DNA of 64,000 bases, from positions 69,026,781-69,090,780 of the forward strand of contig CM023539.1 in the NCBI GenBank assembly GCA_013350335.1, given 5' to 3'. The stretch is from Chimonanthus salicifolius (taxonomy: Eukaryota > Streptophyta > Magnoliopsida > Laurales > Calycanthaceae). Each line of letters begins with the position of its first letter. Position 1 is the first letter of the stretch. Position numbers and translations under genes: made by a program. The notes beneath the pieces are model-generated. The model was not told the origin of the DNA. It was given only the letters and a program-made list of their open reading frames with translations, and made no database searches. This document shows, one piece after another, positions 1-12,721 of this stretch.

Positions 1-3000
1 CCTAAACCCTAAAGCCCTAAGCCGTAATAAATAAACCCTAAACCCTAAATCCTAAAACCTAAACCCTGAACCCTGAACCCTAAACCCCTAAAACCCTAAA
101 ACCCTAAACCCTGATACCCTAAAACCTTAAAACCCTAAATCCTAGACCCTTAAAACCTTAAACCCTAAAACCCTAAACTCTAAAATCTTAAAACCCTAAA
201 ACCCTAAACCCTAAACCACTAAAACCATAAATCCTAAACCCTAAATAAAACCCTAACCGTAATACCCTAAAATACTAAAACCATAAACCCTAAACCCAAA
301 AACCCTAAAACCATAAACCCTAAATCCTAAACCCTAAACCCCTAAGATCCTAAACCCTAAACTCTAAACCCATAAAATCCTAAAACCCTAAACCTTAAAT
401 CCTAAACCCTAAAACCCTAAACCCTAAAGCCCTAATCCATAAAATATAAACCCTAAACCCTAAACCCTAAATCCTAAAACCTAAACCCTCAACCCTAAAC
501 CCCTAAAACCCTAAAACCGTAAACCCTGATACCCTAAAACCCTAAATCAAAAACCCTAAAACCCTAGACCCTTAAAACCTTAAACCATAAAATCCTAAAC
601 CCTAAAATCTTATATGCCGAAAACCCTAATCCCTAAACCCTAAACCCTAAACCCCTAAACACAAAACCAAAAACCCTAAAACCTCAACCCGAAACCCTAA
701 ACTCTAAAATCTTAAAACCTAAAACCCAAAACCCAAAACCCTAAACCTTAAACCCAAAACCCAAAACCTAAACCCGAAACCTTAAACGCTAAACCTAAAA
801 CCGTAAACCCTGAATCCAAAACCAAAAAAACCCTAAAACCCTAAACGCTATATCCATAAAACCCTAAAACCCTAAACCCTAAACACTAAATCCTAAAACC
901 CTGAACCCTAAACCCTAAAACCCTAAACCCTAAAACCATAAAGTCCTAAGCCCTAAGACCTAAACCCTGAACCCTAAATCCTAAACCCTGAACCCTAAAC
1001 CTCTAAAACCAAAAGCCCTAAACACTAAAACCCTAAAATCCTAAAACCCTAAATCTCTAAATCCTAAATCCCAAACCCTAAAACTCTGAAATTCTAAATG
1101 CTAAACTCCAAGCCCTAAACCCTAAAACCCTAAACCCTAAAATACAAAAACTTGAAACCGTCAACCCAAAAACCCTAAAACCCTAAACCCGAAACCCTAA
1201 ATCCTAAACCCTAAACTCCTAAACCCCTAAATGCCTAAAACCTTAAAACCTTAAACCCTAATCCCTAAACCCCAACATCCTAAACCCTAAACCTTAAAAC
1301 CCAAAAATCCTAAACCCTAAAGCACTAAAGCGCTAAAACCTAACCACTAAACCATAAACCCTAAACCCAAAAACCTAAAACCTAAACCCTGAACCCAAAA
1401 CCCAAGACCCCAAACCCCTAAAACACTAAAACCCCTAACCCTAAACCTCTAAAACCATAAAACCCTAAACCCTAAAACAATAATACCCTAAAACCCTAAA
1501 CCTAAAGCCCTATAAACCTACCCTAAACCTTAAAGCCCTAAAGCCCTAAAACCCTAAACCCTAAACCGAAAACCCTATAAACCAACCCTAAACCTTAAAG
1601 CCCTAAAACCCTCAAACCCTAAAACCCTATACCCTAAACCGAAAACCCTATAAACCTACCCTAAACCCTAAAACCCTAAAACCCTAAACCCTAAACCCTA
1701 AACCCTAATCCCCTTAAACCATAAACCCCTAAAACCCTAAAACCCTAAACCCTAAACCCTAAAACCCTAAAACTCTAAAGCCTCTACCCTAAAACCCTAA
1801 ACCGCTCAAACCCTAAGCCCAAATACCCTAAAATCCTAAAACCTTGAACTCTAAACCCTAAACCCTAAACCCTAAAACCTAAACCCAAGCTGTAAGCCCT
1901 AAAACCCTTAAACCCTAAGCCCTAAAACCCTAAAATCCTAAAACCCTAAAACCCTAAAATCCTAAACCCTAAACCCTAAACCCCTAAACCCTAAAACCCT
2001 AAACCGTAAACCCTAAACCCTAAAACCATAAAACCCTAAGCTCTAAAACCTAAACCTAAACACTGAACTCTAAACCCCTAAAACCCTAAACCCTAAAACC
2101 CTAAAATTCTAAACACTAAACCCCAAGCCCTAAAGCCTAAAACTCTAAACCCTAAAACCCTAAAACTTCAAACACACAACCCAAAAACCCTAAAACCCTA
2201 AACCCTAAATCCTAAACCCTAAACCCCTAAAACCCTAAAACTTAAACCAAAACCTTAAACCGTAAACCCTAAGCCTAAAATCTAAACGCCTAAAACCCTA
2301 AAACCTTAAAACCATAAACCCTAAACCCTAAACCCAAAATCCTAAGCCCTAAACCTTAAAACATCAAAACCCTAAACTCTAAAACACTAAAACCCTAAAA
2401 CCTAACCACTAAACCAAACAGCCTAAACCCTAAAACCTAAAACCTAAACACTGAACCCCAAACCCTAAACCCTAAAAACCTAAAACCCTAAAACCCCTAA
2501 CCCTACACCTCTAAAACCATAAAACCCTAAACCCAAAACCCTGAAACCCTAAAATACTAAGCCCTGAAACCCTAAGTCCCTAAAACCCAAAACCTTAAAA
2601 TACTAAAACCCTAAAACCCTAAACCCAAAACCCTATAAACCAGCCCTAAACCCTAAAACCCTAAAACTCTAAACTCTAAACCCTAAAACCTAAACCCTAA
2701 ACTGTAAACCCTAAAACCCTAAAACCCAAAACCCTAAAACCCTAAAACCCTAAACCCTAAAGCCTGAACCCCTAAAACCTAAAACTGTAAGCCCTAAACC
2801 GTAAAGCCCTAAAACCCTAAAACCCTAAACCCTAAACAAATCCTAAAACCTAAAAACCCTAAAACCATAAACCCAAAATCCTAAATCCCCTAAAACAATA
2901 AAACCATAAAACCACAAACCCAAAATCCTAAAACCCTAAAACCATACACACTAAAACCCTGGACCCGTAAAACCCTAAACTGTAAGACACTAAAATCCTA

Positions 3001-6000
3001 AAACCCTAAACTCTAAACCCTAAAACCCTAAACCCTAAACCCAAAACCCTAAGCCCTATACCCTAAAACCCTAAGCCCTAAACCCTAAACCACTAAAACC
3101 CTAAAACCCTAAACCCTAAAACCCTAAATCCTAAACCCTATACCCCTAAAACCCTAAACCTAATACCCCAAAATCCTAAAACCCTAAACCCTAAAACCCT
3201 GAAACTATAAACTCTAAATCCTAAACCCTAAACCCCTAAACCCATAAAACCCTAAACCCTAAACCTTAAACACTAAAAATCCTAAAACCCTAAACCCTAA
3301 ACCCTTAAAGCCCTAAGCCGTAAATAGTAAACACTAAACCCTAAAACCTAAAACCTAAACCCTAAACACTAAACCCTAAACGCTAAACCTCTAAAACCCT
3401 AAAACCCTAAACCCTGATACCCTAAACCCTAGAACCCTAAAACCAAAAACTCTAAACTCTAAAACCCTAAATCCTAAAACCCTAAACCTCTAAATCCTAA
3501 ACCCTAAAACCCTAAACCCTGAATCCCTAAAATTCTAAACACTGAACCCTAAGCCTTAAACCCTAAAACCCTAAAACCTAAAACCCTCAACCCAAAAACC
3601 CAAAAACCCTAAAACCCTAAACCTTAAATCCTAAACCCTAAACCCTAAACCCCTAAAACCCTAAGACCTAAACCTTAAACCCTAAACCCTGACATCCTAA
3701 ACCCTGAACCTTAAAACCCTAAAACACTAAAACCCTAAACCTAAACACTACACCATACACCATAAACCCTAAACCCTAAACTAACCTAAACCCTAAACCC
3801 TAAACCCTAAACCCCAAACCCCTAAAACCCTAAAACCCTAAAACCCCAAACCCTAAACGTCTAACACCCTAAAACCCTAAGCCCTAAAACCCTAAAACAC
3901 TAAACTCTAAAACCCTAAATCCCCAAAACCCTATACCCTAAAACACTAAAACACTAAACCCTAAGCCCTAAAAACATACCCTAAACCCTAAAACCCTAAA
4001 CCCTAAACCCTAAACCCTAAAACCCAAAACCCTAAGCCCTAAACCCTAAATCCTAAACCCTTAAACCTAAACCCTAAACCCTAGGCCCTAAAACACTTAA
4101 ACCCTAAAGCCATAAAACCCTAAAACCCTAAACTCTCAACCCTAAAATCCTAATCCCCTAAAACCCTAAACCCAAATTCCCTAAAATCCTAAGACCCTGA
4201 ACTCGAAACGCTAATCCCCAAACTCTAAACCCTAAGCCCTAAACCCTAAATCCTAAACCTTTAAACCTAAACCCTAAACCCTAGGCCCTAAAACACTTAA
4301 ACCCCAAACCCCTAAAACCCTAAAACCCTAAACCCTAAAACCCTAAACCCCCAACCCTAAAATCCTAAACCCCTAAAACCCTAAATCCAAATTCCCAAAA
4401 ATCCTAAGACCCTGAATTCGAAACGCTAATCCCCAAACTCCAAACCCTAAACCCTAAACCCTAAAACCCTAAAACCCTAAATTCTAAAATCGTAAAACCC
4501 TAAACCCCAAACCCTAAACCCCAAGCCCTATACTCTAAAACCCTAACCCCTAAACCCTAAACCCTAATCCCTAAACCCTAAACCCCTAAAACCCTAAACC
4601 ACTAAGCCCCTAAAACCCTAAAGCCCCAAACCCTAAAATCCTAAATCCTAAACCCTAAAACCCTAACCCTAACACCCTAAAATCCTAAGACCCTAAACCG
4701 TAAACACTAAACCCCAAACCGTAAAACCCTAAAACCATAAACCCTAAATCCTAAACCCTAAACCCATAAAACCCTAACACCCTAAACCCTAAACCCTAAG
4801 CCCCAAAAATCCTAAAACCCTAAGACTCAAAACTCTAGACCCTAATGCCCTAAGCCGTAAACAGTAAACCCTAAACCCTAAATCCTAAAATGTAAACCCT
4901 AAACACTAAACCCTAAACCCCTAAAACCCTGATACCCTAAAACCCTAAACCCTAAAACCCTAAAACCTAAAATCTTAAAACCCTAAAACCCTAAACCCTA
5001 AAACCTAAACCCTAAACCCTAAATCCCAAACCCTAAACCCTAAATCCCAAAAGCCCCAAAACCGCCAACCCTATGCCTCTAACCATAAAACCCTTAAACC
5101 CTAAAACCGTGAACCCTAAAACTAAACCCAAAACCCTAAACCCTAAACCTGAAACCCCAAACCCTAAATCCAAAACCCAAGTAACCCTAAAACCCTAAAC
5201 CCTATATCCTAAATCCCTAAAACCCTAAACCCTAAACCCTATATCGTAAACCCTAAACCCCTAAAACCTTAGACCCTAAACCCAAAAACCCGAAATCCCT
5301 TAACCCTAAATACTAAACCCTAAAACCCTAAACCCTTAAAACCCTAAAATCCTAAACCCTAAACGATAAAACCCGAAACCCTAAACTCTAAACCCTAAAA
5401 CCCTAAAGCCCTAAACCCTAAACCATAAATCCTAAAACCCTAAATCCCTTAACCCTAAATCCCTTAAACCCTAAAACCGTCAACCCTAAAACTAAACCCG
5501 AAACCCTAAAACCTAAACCCGAAACCCTAAACCCTAAACCCTAAACCTAAAACTCTAAACACTAAATCCAAAACCTAAGAAACCCTAAAACCCTAAACCC
5601 TATATCCATAAAACCCTAAAACCCTAAACCCTAAACACTAAACCCTAAAACCCTGAATCCTAAACCCTAAACCCTAAAACCCTAAAGTCCAAAGCCCTAA
5701 ACCCCTAACCCTAAACCCTGCACCCTAAACCCTAAACCTCTCAAACCAAAAACCCTAAAGTCTAAAACCCCAAACCCCAAAATCGTAAAACCCTAAACTC
5801 AAAACCCTAAACCTTAAAACCTAAGCCCTAAAATCGTAAACGCCTAAAACCCTAAACCCTAAATCCTAATCCCATAAAATCCTAAAACCCTAAACCCTAA
5901 ACCCTAAATCCTAAATCCTAAATCCCTGAAAACCCTAAATCCTAAATCCTAAACCCTAAACCCCTAAAACCCTAGACCCTAAACCCAAAAACCCGAAATC

Positions 6001-6928
6001 CCTTAACCCTAAATACTAAACCCTAAAACCCTAAACCCTTAAAACCCTAAAATCCTAAACCCTAAACCTTAAAACACGAAACCTTAAACTCTAAACCCTA
6101 AAACTTAGCCCTAAACCCTAAACCATAAACCCTAAAACCCTAAATCCTAAACCCTAAACCCCTAAACCCCTAAAGCCCTAAAACCCTAAAACCCTAAACC
6201 CTAAAGCCGAAACCCAAAAAACCCTAAAACCCTAAACCCTATATCCATAAAACCCTAAACCCTAAACACTAAACCCTAAAACCTTGAATCCTAAACCCTA
6301 AACCCTAAAACTCTAAAACCCTAAAACCCTAAAGTCCAATGCCCTAAACCCTAAACCCTAAACCCTAAGCCCTAAACCTCTAAAACCAAAAGCCCTAAAC
6401 TCTAAAACCCTAAAATCCTAAAACCCTAAAACCCTAAACCTTAAACCCTAAACCCTAGATCCCTAAACCCTAGATCCTAAACCCTAAACGCCTAGATCCC
6501 TAAACCCTAAACCCTATTCCCGTAAATTCCTAAAATCCTAAAACCCTAAACCCTAAACCCTAAATCCCAAATCCTAAATCCTAAATCCCTGATACCCTAA
6601 ACCCAAAACCCTAAACCCTAAAACCCTAAAACCAAAATCCCTAAACTCTAAAACCCTAAATCCTAAAACCCTAAAACTCTAAATCGTAAACCCTAAAATC
6701 CTAAACCCTACATCCCTAAAATTCTAAACACTAAACCCTAAGCCCTAAACTCTAAAACCCTAAACCCTAAAACCCTCAACCCAAAAACCCTAAAACCCTA
6801 AACCTTAAATCCTAAACCCTAAACCCCTAAAACCCTAAAACCCTAAAAACTGAAACCTAAACCTTAAACCCTAAACCCTAGACCCTAAACCCTGACATTC
6901 TAAACCCTAGACCTTAAAGCCCTAAAAC
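1..6928 (+). repeat. Degenerate telomere-like array (CCCTAAA type)
   Basis: Continuous imperfect tandem copies of the plant telomere unit, C-rich strand on +. Seven-base CCCTAAA and eight-base CCCTAAAA units alternate, with many variants (CCATAAA, CCAAAAC, TCCTAAA, CACTAAA). The orientation is that of a left chromosome end, but no stretch is a clean terminal array even at base 1, so this looks subtelomeric or interstitial. Rare variant strings recur in order (for example CTATATCCATAAAACCC at 848, 5600 and 6239), and about 190 bp is tandemly duplicated at roughly 4085-4450. It therefore has satellite-like higher-order structure. No gene is present; open frames inside it are repeat translations. 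Confidence 0.95.
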
Positions 6929-7104
6929 TAGGCCTGTAATCGGACCTGACCCGGCCCGCAGACTGTCCGGCCCGAATCTTAGAGTCCGGCAATGAACCAG
7001 ACTCTGGAGTTCGATTAGAACAAATGGACTAGTCCGAAGAGTCCGATAAGGACTCGGCCGGGCCGCGGACTGTCCGCGGATAGTCCGGGAGCCCGTGAGT
7101 CCCA

Positions 7105-7430
7105 TGAGTTAAAAATGAAAATAGGGTTTCAAACACTATCTTCCGCTGCTTTCCTCTTTCCTCACGATTGCTCTGAGATCTCTCTTTTCTCACAGGCCAT
7201 CTCTCACTCTCGCCGCTCTTTCGATCTGAGATCTCTCTTTTCTTCCCTCTTTCCGTTCTCCTCTCTCTCGATCTCCCTCTCATCGGAACTCTCTTTTCTC
7301 CCTCTTTCCGTTCTCCTCTCTCTCGCACCTCTCTAGAAATCCGATCGTGACTTCCATCGCCTGCAACCTCTTCACTCAGATCGACACTTCAAATCGTTTT
7401 GGTCGATCTGCAATCTAGATCTGCAAATCT
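7105..7430 (+). promoter_or_regulatory. C/T-rich leader exon with splice donor
   Basis: After the GC-rich block comes a pyrimidine-rich stretch typical of plant 5' UTRs, ending in CTGCAAATCT followed by a consensus donor GTAAGT at 7431. A possible acceptor (TTTATGCAG, ending 9167) stands five bases before the ATG at 9172 of the transposase remnant. The reading as 5' UTR exon plus long leader intron is inference. Small open frames here (6914-7105 minus, 7029-7328 minus, 7115-7336 plus) are by-products of the C/T bias. Confidence 0.4.
7233..7325 (+). repeat. Tandem duplication in the C/T-rich leader
   Basis: Two nearly identical 37-38 base copies of a pyrimidine tract (7233-7270 and 7289-7325), period about 56 bases, both ending in TTCTCCTCTCTCTCG. 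Confidence 0.8.
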
Positions 7431-8190
7431 GTAAGTGATTAATGAAGATAACCCAAGGCTTTTTTTTTTTTTAATTTGTTGAAAAAGGATCCGTTTTGGA
7501 TGAGTGAAACTGGAAATCATGGGTTTATCCATGGGTTTTAAGAGGGTTTCTTCAAGCACATGATCGGGTTGAGAGAGTTCTCAGGTTTTAACTTGGTCTT
7601 ACATTGTAGTTTCTTATCCATGTTGTGGAGATGTTTGTTTGGTTAGGGGCATTAATGCATTATCAATGAACAAAATTCTAATTTTGGATAATTATTTTCT
7701 TTTTTCCTCTTCTTTCTTTCTTATATTATGCACTTGATGTTTAGGGGTTAGAAGACATTTGCTACAAACGTACTATACGGTAATCCATCCTAAAATTAGT
7801 TTCCATTATGGTTGCCCCTTCTATCATAGCAGAACCCACTTCATCTCTCTTAGTGCCGAAGTGTCTTTTGTAGACTGAGGAATGGAGGTACCATTTAAGT
7901 AGTGTTGCTTGATGGATACACAGCAGAACCCACTTGACTGAGTTTTTTGGAAAAAAAATCCTTCTAATTTAATTCAACTTGTAGCTGTGTCTTAGCTTGA
8001 GATTTATAAATGTAATCACAAGGCCATTCCATTTCGAAAATGGACAATTGTCGAGTGTTGAATTGATTCCACACCCTAAACAGAAAGGCAAAAACTAGAT
8101 TTCTCCTCAAGTCTTTCTGGCAGCCATTTTATTTTTATAGGTCACAACCCATCACTTAATGGTTGTAACTAAGAAAGATAGAAGATGAGC
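7431..8190 (+). other. Intron-like T-rich stretch, no gene seen
   Basis: AT-rich sequence with poly-T and TTTCTT tracts downstream of the GTAAGT donor. The words CAGAACCCACTT occur twice (7829 and 7924 area). No coding frame or further mobile element was recognised. Confidence 0.4.
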
Positions 8191-8460
8191 TGTTTCAACT
8201 TACGGGAAGAAAAAGGTCCTGTGTTTTGTGATTTTACATCGAAGTTTTTTATTTTGATGTAAGCGAAGTTGGGATTTTGGAGATTTGGGAAACTTGGACT
8301 GTTTTTCTTTACTTTGTATTTTGGAAGCAAGACTGAAGGAGTTGAGATTTGGGTGATTTGGATCAGTGCAGATCATTTTAGAGGAAGCGAAGTGCTTCTG
8401 ACTTTTCCTTGTTATCATATACTGGTCCTATTTCGCAAGGATTTTACAAGGAGTTAGGAG

Positions 8461-8571
8461 ATGGGTTTTTTGAGTATTGTCTTGGGGTTTTCGGGGTTTG
8501 GAGTTGGGGTCTCTGTTGGAGTTGTGGTTGGGTATTATCTCTTTATCTACTTTCAACCCAGTAATGTGAAG
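8461..8571 (+). pseudogene. First exon of a plant synaptotagmin/extended-synaptotagmin-like gene (fragment)
   Basis: An ATG opens a 37-codon frame (start MGFLSIVLGFSGFGVG, end YFQPSNVK) made of a glycine-rich hydrophobic anchor, residues about 4-31, ending exactly at a splice donor AAG|GTGAGG (8572). Plant SYT proteins (membrane anchor, SMP domain, two C2 domains; ER-plasma membrane contact tethers) begin with this kind of N-terminal hairpin anchor, and as I recall their first exon ends after a similar QP..VK motif. About 270 bases of A/T-rich leader precede it without telomere repeat. No SMP or C2 exon follows: the presumed intron runs into a hAT transposase remnant near 9170. It is therefore an isolated exon, either captured by the surrounding transposon or left from a broken gene. 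The frame itself is intact. Confidence 0.65.
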
Positions 8572-9167
8572 GTGAGGTCCCCCCTACCCCTTTGTCGATT
8601 TTGGTCATTCTGCATTTCTTTTCAGTTATTTTTTTAAATTGAAATTGACTTTATTGGTTCATCTTGTGATTGGAGGTGATTCAACTAACACGATGTCTTT
8701 GTTTCAAGAAGTAAAAGACCTATAGTAATTGCTATGTGATCGATTAATTTGTTGATTTGTAATTGCCTTAATGTGGTGCTCGTTTATGTATTTCATGATG
8801 CCATTGAGATGGCTTGTGGCATTGGCTCATGTTTCAGAATTTAATCATGTAATGGGTTTCTGTCTATTTGTGCAGTTTGCAAATTAGGTGTTTCATTTTG
8901 CCTAGTTTGCAAATAGTTGACATCATGGTCACCAAAGCTTGATTCCATTCATCTGGGCTTGAACCTTTTTTGTTCAACTCTCTCTTGAGCCATGTTCTAT
9001 TTCAGCCTTGAACCAGCATGTCATTTCTCACTACCATATTTCAAATCCTTACTGATTGTCTCAAAGCATTTGTGCACGTTGAATGCCTTCTTGTAAAAAT
9101 TCTTTGTAAACATGATGAGCTCCCCATTTTAAACACTTTGCTTATTTGAACATAACTGTTTATGCAG
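8572..9167 (+). other. Presumed intron remnant after the captured exon
   Basis: AT-rich non-coding sequence beginning GTGAGG and ending near a TATGCAG acceptor-like site. The first part presumably belongs to intron 1 of the synaptotagmin-like gene and the last part to the transposon leader; the boundary is not visible. Confidence 0.35.
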
Positions 9168-9171
9168 TACA

Positions 9172-10211
9172 ATGTCTAATTCTAATGAGAGAACGACTTT
9201 ATTGCGGAGAATGAGATAGATACGACATCTAACTCTTCTAGATCCCAAAAAGATGTACACAGGAAAAGGACGTCGACTGTTTGGAATGATTTCCATTACG
9301 TGGAGATGAATGGAGTTGGGACTGCAATATGTAATCATTGTTCGGGATTATTTACAGGTTCGAGTAATAGTGAAACTTCCCACTTGAGGTGCTACTTGCT
9401 TTCTTGTAAGAAATATGATCCAACACAATCGGGTGGCCATAATGAAACAGAGTGTGCCGATTTTCATTTAGAATTTGATTAACAACGTAGTATAGAGGAT
9501 CTTGCGAGTATGATAATGTTGCATGGGTATCCTTTTTCAATCATTGAACATCAAGGATTTATAAAGTATTCGAGGAATCTTCAACCTCAATTCCAGCTTG
9601 TCTCAAGGAATACCATCAAGGGGCATGGGTTTGTATGAGAAGATGAAAGGTGAGTTATATAGGGATTTAGATTCCCTAACTAATCATACTAGTCCTTACC
9701 ACTAATATGTGGACATCAATACAAACTCTAGGCTACAGTTGTTTAACTGGCACACTACATAGATGCCGAATGGAATTTGCAAAAGAGATTACTCTGTTTT
9801 AAAGTAGAACCTGTTCCTCATGATGGAGAAAACTTATTCAATTCCTTTTTCAAGAGCATGATAGATTGGAATATTGTTCGGAAGGTATTTGCAATAACAG
9901 TCGATAACCATAGAGTAAATGATTCTTTGGTTTCAAAGCTTGTTGGGAAGTTGGAGGGGAGCTTAGTACTTGGTGGTAGACCATTTCATGTGCGTTGTTG
10001 TGCACATGTTTTAAATTTAATAGCCCAAGAAGGCATGAAGGTAATAAATAAGTGTGTTGACAAGATTCGCGAAAGTGTCAAATATGTCAACGGGTCACAA
10101 TCAAGGTTGAAAACCTTCAATGACATGTGTAGTCAAGCTAGAATAAATTCCAACAAGAAGTTGATCATGGATGTCCCTACAAGGTGGAGTATGTCTTTGG
10201 TCAAATTATAG
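9172..10211 (+). pseudogene. hAT-family transposase remnant (BED finger, RICESLEEPER-like)
   Basis: Pieces in several frames give the order of a plant hAT transposase. A BED zinc finger lies at about 9276-9417 (W-x2-F, then C-x2-C, then a His/Cys pair: VWNDFHYVE, CNHC, HLRCYLLSC). A linker at about 9480-9620 has the family motif YPFSIIEHQGF. The RNase-H-like core spans 9777-10209 (144 residues, with FAITVDNHRVNDS, RCCAHVLNLIAQEG and DVPTRWSM), followed by a stop. Breaks: the ATG at 9172 is out of frame with the BED finger, a stop TAA follows LEFD at 9480, and further stops and frame changes occur at 9640-9780. The C-terminal dimerisation domain is absent because an LTR starts at 10220. The protein would bind transposon ends and catalyse cut-and-paste movement; this copy cannot. 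Confidence 0.85.
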
Positions 10212-11630
10212 ATAGATGATGTAACACCCCAATTTCTCAATGAAATGGATAATTACGAAAATGCCCCTGGATTTGGTGAATTTAATAATTATGATGTTAA
10301 ATGAGAAAATAATGGGGCCCATTGCTCAAACTAAGATCCTATGAACATATTATAAGGGTCAAATTATAATGGATGGGTAATGTACATCAAATTGGGTCAA
10401 ATAGTTAATTGGGTCAAAGAATTCTCAATGATTGGAATAATTACGAAAATGCCCCTGGATTGGTGAATTCAATAAATATGATTGTAAATAAGGAAATGGT
10501 GGGGCCCATTGCTCAAATTAAGGTCATATGAGCACATTATAAATGTCAAGTTTGATTGGATGGGTAATGAACATCAATTGGGTCGAAAATGGCTAAATGG
10601 GTCAAAGGGCCCAATTGGACCCAATGGGTCAAAATGGATGATTTGACCATTGTGTAAGCTCAAATTAAATGGGGTTAAGCTAATTTGATTGGAAATCAAG
10701 TGGAGTAAAAATGGGTAGGCCTGATGCACATGTGAAAACCAATTACAAATGACCAAAATACCCATAATTGGGTCATGGAGTCAAAAACGGGTCAAGAAGC
10801 TAAAGGGGGGCCCAACGGGTCGGGTTGACTTTGTTGACCACAGCCGACCGTGTGGGCCCACAAATGAGTTCAATGGTGAGTTAAATCAGGTTAAGTGGAA
10901 CTGATTTTATTTAATTTGAATTAATAATGAGTTGACTCAATTACATTAAATGATTGTCAATTAATGAGGTGAGTTAGACATGTGAGTTGGACATGTAAGT
11001 TGGGTGAGTCAAAATGGAAATTAATGGGACTGTAAATCAGTGAGTTCAGAGGGAATAGGAGTAGTTTGGCTCAGTCTTAACCACCAAAACAAGTCCCACA
11101 CGTTGGGGACTTGTTGGGGTGATTTCCATGTTAAATTTTAAATGAAACACATGGAAATGGGAGGTGTTGCTTGGGGAGTTGAAAGGCTGCATAGGCAGGT
11201 ACCAAGGGGTACCTTGGATAGCACCCAAGACCCATCGTTTTTGGTTAGAATTGATGAGGGAATGGAGGGGTCTTAGGGGCTGAAGTACTAAAGGAAACAA
11301 TCACCAAGGTTGGCCGATTTTTGTCATTGCAAACCCAAGATTTTTCCATCTCTCTCGCCCTCTCTCCAATTCGTTTTTCCTAGCTGGAACATCAGAGGTG
11401 TTTGCACCAGTAGATCAAGCACAAAACAGCAAAAGAAAGGAAGAAATAAAAGGGAGAAACCAAGGACCAAAGGCAAAGAGAAAGATTGGAAGTTTGGTAA
11501 GTATTTATATGTTATTTTGGTTTAATAACATGGAGCAAATGGGGTGTGTATTGGGCCATGGTTATGGCCGAATACACCAAGGTTTTAACCTTGATTAATA
11601 GAGGTTTAAAAATGGTAAAAATAACCATTG

Positions 11631-12721
11631 GGTTCGGCCACCATGGAGGGCCGAACCCCATGTAAAAGATTGGTTGGTTTTCATGTTTTGAAATATGGAA
11701 ACCATGGAGTTTTATGGACTGTTTTTAGATGATTTAAAGTGTATGTTTTAAAAAGGTTAAAACATAAATAAGGAAGTTTGATTTAGACCTAGATGAATGA
11801 TTAAGAAATTCAAAACCAAATGTCATAGGGTTCGGCCACCATGGAGGGCCGAACCCCATGCAAATGATGGTTTGGTTTTGATGTGTTTGAAACATGGAAA
11901 CCATAGAGTTTTGGTGGACTGTTTTTAAGTTTTATTTAAGATTCAAATGCATGTTTTAGAAAGGGTTAAAAACATGGATTTGAATGACATAAGGACTGAA
12001 GGTATCATGGGTTTAAAACAGTGATTTAAAACTGATGAAATGGACCATTTGGATTGGCCATCTTGGATGGCCGAATCCCATGAGGTGTTATGGTTATTTG
12101 GACAAAGTGATGAATTTATTGGATGGTTTTGAGAGGTAAAAATGCAGCAATGATGTACTGATTTTTATATGAATAAGTGACAACTAAAACATGTTTGAAA
12201 GACCAAAACATGGACATAGGGTTCGGCCACCTTGGATGGCCGAACCCCATGTAAGTAGTTGATGATTTTGATGAGTTTAAAACCATACAAAATATGGTGT
12301 TTGATGTGATTTGGTGAAGTTTAATTTACTGTTTTGGTGGATGTTTATGCGGCTGAAACATGTATAATTCATGGTTGAGTTAGCATGATTAAACCATGAA
12401 TAATCATGGTGATGATTGGATCAAGCGAACCCCATGGGGCTGTTTTGAAATAAATGGGCTGTTTTGGATGGGACTTTATGGTTGTTTTAATTAAGGAATC
12501 ATACATGATAAGTTATGGACTATGTGTAAGAAAATAATCAACCATTGATGATGATGGATTATGGATAAAAATCTATAGGATGAGGTTCGGCCATGTGGCA
12601 TGGCCGAACCCCATCAATGAGTATTTGATAGAATTGGGTTAAGTAATAAATGGGATTAAAGGTGATGAATGAAGAACCCAAATTAAAAAGGTGAGGTTCG
12701 GCCAAGTTGTATGGCCGAACC
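11631..12721 (+). repeat. Hairpin array GGTTCGGCCA...TGGCCGAACC in LTR
   Basis: Inverted-repeat units: left arm GGTTCGGCC(A), right arm (T)GGCCGAACC, loop 5-9 bases, usually followed by CCATG. Copies at 11631-11657, 11829-11855, 12051-12078 (both arms changed to GGATT/AATC), 12220-12246, 12584-12610 and 12695-12721, with weaker ones near 11556 and 12815. Between them is a looser repeat (for example ATGTTT...GGTTAAAAACAT). Confidence 0.9.

Larger units (their letters stand above)
6929..10219 (+). mobile_element. 5' part of a hAT DNA transposon, truncated
   Basis: The telomere-like array stops at TAGGCCTGTAATCGGACC, which has the look of a plant hAT end: TAG start followed by a GC-rich subterminal region with repeated GGACTGTCCG/TCCGG words (6945-7090). 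A broken BED-finger/hAT transposase follows in the same orientation (9172-10211). The 8 bp before the end (CCTAAAAC, 6921-6928) would be the target copy, but the right end is missing: an LTR element starts at 10220 and telomere repeat resumes at 16446. Between the end and the transposase lie a C/T-rich leader with a splice donor and a host-like exon (8461-8571). That this is one element is inference; the transposase remnant itself is solid. Confidence 0.6.

Noticed and set aside
1..200. Functional telomere at the start of the window
   Set aside because: The units are as degenerate at base 1 as 5 kb further in; a working telomere should be a near-perfect CCCTAAA run.
1..6928. Telomere degeneracy as sequencing noise
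   Set aside because: Identical rare variants recur in identical order in distant blocks, which random error does not produce.
11631..12721. CRISPR-like array (regular hairpin repeats)
   Set aside because: Spacing is irregular (100-400 bases), repeats sit inside LTRs, no cas genes are present and the genome is a plant.
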